Origin: GAS368 sp965227745
Lineage (GTDB): Bacteria; Verrucomicrobiota; Verrucomicrobiia; Opitutales; Opitutaceae
Direction: 5' to 3'
DNA: 64,000 bases
NCBI GenBank assembly: GCA_965227745.1
Contig: OZ245769.1
Coordinates: 6,448,001-6,512,000, forward strand
Part shown: in pieces, positions 61,936 through 64,000 of the stretch
How the letters are laid out: each line of letters starts with the position of its first letter
Numbering within the stretch: the stretch's first letter is position 1
The notes under the pieces: generated by a model
What the model was told of the DNA's origin: nothing
The model's database searches: none
Seen by the model: the letters and a program-made list of their open reading frames with translations, nothing else
Made by a program: the position numbers and the translations under genes

Positions 61936-62997
61936 TTACGCGTGCTCGCGTTTCTTCCACGCCTCGACGATCTGGCGGATTGTCTCCTCGAGGGATTGGG
62001 TGATGTCCCACGACGGGTAGTGCGCGCGCATCTTGCGCAGATCGCTGTAGTAGCAGATGTGGTCGCCGGCGCGGTTTTGATCGACGTAGGTGTAGACCTG
62101 CGCCTTGCCGGTAAACTTTTCCGCGATCTTAAACGCCTCGAGAATCGACGTGCTGTTGGCCTTGCCGCCCCCTAGATTGTAAACCTCACCTGCGCGCGGC
62201 GCGTTGACGAAGGCCGCCATGAAGCGCGCGACATCGAGCGAGTGGATGTTATCGCGCACCTGTTTGCCCTTGTATCCGAAAACGCGATATTCGCGGCCCT
62301 CGAGGTTGCACTTCACAAGATAGCTGAGGAAGCCGTGGAGCTCCACGCCGCTGTGATTCGGCCCCGTGAGGCAGCCGCCGCGCAGGGCGCAGGTGGGGAG
62401 ATTAAAATAGCGGCCATACTCTTGCACCATCACATCGGCGGCGACCTTGCTCGCGCCGAACAGGGAGTGCTTCGATTGGTCGATGGTAAAGGTCTCCGCG
62501 ATGCCGTTTTCGTAGGCGGCGTCCGCATAGTCCCAACGGGTGGGTAATTCGGTCAGCGCGATGCGATTGGGCGCGTCGCCGTAAACCTTGTTCGTGCTCA
62601 TGTGCACGAAGGGCGACTCCGGCGCGGCTTGTCGCGCCGCCTCGAGGAGGTTCAGCGTGCCGACGGCGTTGGTGTCGAAATCGTCAAACGGGATCGCCGC
62701 CGCCCGGTCATGCGAGGGTTGCGCTGCCGTGTGCACGATGACCGCGGGCTTCACCTCGCGCACGAGGGCGAGCACGCCGGCGCGGTCGCGGATGTCGAGC
62801 TCGTGGTGCACGAAGCCCGGCAGGTCGCGCGCCAGACGGCTCTGATTCCACCGCGTATCGCCCTGCGGGCCGAAGAACACGGCGCGCTGATTATTGTCCA
62901 CGCCATGGACAGTATAGCCGAGCTCGCGTGCGAAATACACGCAGACTTCAGAGCCGATAAGGCCGGAGGAACCAGTGACGAGGAGGGTCTTGGACAT
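61936..62997 (-). CDS. CDP-paratose 2-epimerase-like NAD-dependent epimerase
   Basis: A 353-residue extended SDR with VTGSSGLIGSEV, MSTNKVYGD, CLTGPNHSGVELHGFL and RDNIHSLDVARFM, which is the CDP-paratose/tyvelose 2-epimerase group. The YxxxK position reads F180-G-A-S-K184, with Phe in place of Tyr; HSLFGASKVAAD is a frequent form in this group. It lies 66 bp downstream of the partial membrane protein at 63064 in the same orientation, so it starts or ends another glycan operon. Substrate unverified. Confidence 0.88.
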   Translation of the reverse strand: MSKTLLVTGSSGLIGSEVCVYFARELGYTVHGVDNNQRAVFFGPQGDTRWNQSRLARDLPGFVHHELDIRDRAGVLALVREVKPAVIVHTAAQPSHDRAAAIPFDDFDTNAVGTLNLLEAARQAAPESPFVHMSTNKVYGDAPNRIALTELPTRWDYADAAYENGIAETFTIDQSKHSLFGASKVAADVMVQEYGRYFNLPTCALRGGCLTGPNHSGVELHGFLSYLVKCNLEGREYRVFGYKGKQVRDNIHSLDVARFMAAFVNAPRAGEVYNLGGGKANSTSILEAFKIAEKFTGKAQVYTYVDQNRAGDHICYYSDLRKMRAHYPSWDITQSLEETIRQIVEAWKKREHA

Positions 62998-63063
62998 CGG
63001 GGACGGGAGCGTTCAGGAAAATGAAGACGTCCACGGAGCCGAAGAGCAGGCCGGGGGGCAAGC

Positions 63064-64000
63064 TCAGGGTTTTCTCGCATAAGTGGTGAAGGACCAGTCC
63101 GTCGGATTGATGAAGACCTTCACCGATTCGCCCGCGCGCAGCCGAGCGGCATAGTCGGCCCAGTGTTGATCGACGAGGGGCTGCTCGTGGAGGCGGGGGA
63201 GATTCGTCGCGAGCATGCCGAGCAGTAGCGTCACAACCGCGATCCGCACCCACCGCCGCGAGCTATCGGTGAGCGTCGCGAGCAACCACAGGAAAACCAA
63301 TTGTGGGGCGAAAAAGTAGCGCCCGCAGAAGAAGGGATTGCAGAGACCGGGGAGGACATTGCGGCAACGGAAATAAGTCGCCGCCAGCAGCAGGCCCAGG
63401 CCTAGGGCCAGCCAAACCCGCTCGGCCCGCCCGCGACCACCGCGAAACGCCAGCGCCGCCGCCGCGCCCAAGGTGAGCAGGCCCATCAGCGTTTCGACCA
63501 GCAGGGGCCAATCGCTCCCCAGCCAGCGCCCCAGCAGCAACGAGCCCCCGATGCGCATCCCGGGAATCGCGAGAAAAGTTTCCGTGGCGACCCGGGTATC
63601 CGGCGGGATGCCGGGGCTGTGCGCGATCAGCCAGCCCTGCACGCCCGCGCACGCGAGCACGATGCTCGCTACGAGGTAGCTCGCCCGCGTGCGGCGTTGG
63701 AAGGCGCGCAGAATAAAGAGAGGCGCGAAGAGCACGCTGAAGGGTCCGGTGAGACCGAGCACGACCGCGGCGATGCCATCGTGCGCGTACTCGGCCCGGC
63801 GGCGCGCATCGGCTGAGATCAGCAAAAGGAGCAGCCCACCCGCCAGCACCCACTGGATGTTGACCAGAAACAGCAGGACCTCGAAAGCATCCGGCACGAG
63901 CGCGACCGCGAGGGCAAAGGCCAGATGCGGCCGAAACGGCATGCGCGAGGATTGGGTGCGCGCGGCGACATACAGCGTAAGGCCCAGCGACGCCCCGACG
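63064..64000 (-). CDS. Multi-spanning membrane protein (partial; 5' end beyond the window)
   Basis: The open frame continues through the right edge at 64000 (VGASLGLTLYVAARTQSSR precedes the ATG at 63942). About seven to nine helices are seen, with FCGRYFFAPQLVFLWLLATL and a short soluble C-terminal end (VKVFINPTDWSF). It resembles GT-C-like or EpsG/Wzy-like membrane proteins of glycan clusters, but the missing N-terminal part prevents a firm call. Confidence 0.75.
   Translation of the reverse strand, partial: VGASLGLTLYVAARTQSSRMPFRPHLAFALAVALVPDAFEVLLFLVNIQWVLAGGLLLLLISADARRRAEYAHDGIAAVVLGLTGPFSVLFAPLFILRAFQRRTRASYLVASIVLACAGVQGWLIAHSPGIPPDTRVATETFLAIPGMRIGGSLLLGRWLGSDWPLLVETLMGLLTLGAAAALAFRGGRGRAERVWLALGLGLLLAATYFRCRNVLPGLCNPFFCGRYFFAPQLVFLWLLATLTDSSRRWVRIAVVTLLLGMLATNLPRLHEQPLVDQHWADYAARLRAGESVKVFINPTDWSFTTYARKP

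Overview
The window is GC-rich bacterial DNA with dense coding on both strands and no rRNA, tRNA, CRISPR array or prophage that I could see. Several things point to the Verrucomicrobiota, most likely an Opitutaceae-type organism: an Oar-like TonB-dependent receptor with an N-terminal carboxypeptidase-regulatory domain, a secreted metalloprotease ending in two copies of an 'LANLSTRG' domain, paired CHASE hybrid kinases, many REP-like palindromes with a RAYT transposase, and several families of short intergenic repeats. This placement is inference, since no marker gene is present.

Left part (1-17 kb): a partial MFS transporter, an MmcQ/YjbR protein, two tandem CHASE-PAS-histidine kinase-receiver proteins, then housekeeping genes: glyA, a low-molecular-weight phosphatase, a secreted hypothetical protein overlapping purD, a large LOG-family fusion protein, a secreted FKBP isomerase with a clear terminator, an L-threonine aldolase, aroK and queG.

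Lipid-like block (16.9-27 kb): a hotdog thioesterase and a GT4 on the minus strand diverge from an ACP-dehydratase fusion, a ketosynthase, an SDR reductase, an MGDG-synthase-like glycosyltransferase and two GT4 enzymes. A converging alpha-oxoamine synthase (serine palmitoyltransferase/AONS/KBL type) follows. Together they could elongate an acyl chain, condense it with an amino acid and glycosylate the product. This is the best candidate for an undescribed pathway here.

Surface-polysaccharide region (27-52 kb, and again 61.9-64 kb): GT4 and GT2 glycosyltransferases, multi-spanning GT-C-like membrane proteins, an LPTM flippase-like protein, SAM methyltransferases, SDR-type sugar epimerases and a dTDP-rhamnose cassette. 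The cassette has rfbA and rfbB, but in place of separate rmlC and rmlD it has a protein resembling the plant/viral bifunctional NRS/ER enzyme. A TonB receptor interrupts this region.

Right part (52-62 kb): a methyltransferase, a RAYT transposase followed directly by three 200-bp tandem repeats, an FG-GAP protein, a short MetE-like methyltransferase, a secreted hypothetical protein, another methyltransferase, and a matrixin-type secreted protease coupled to a small secreted protein. Intergenic spaces throughout carry REP-like inverted repeats and word-like short repeats of at least five kinds.
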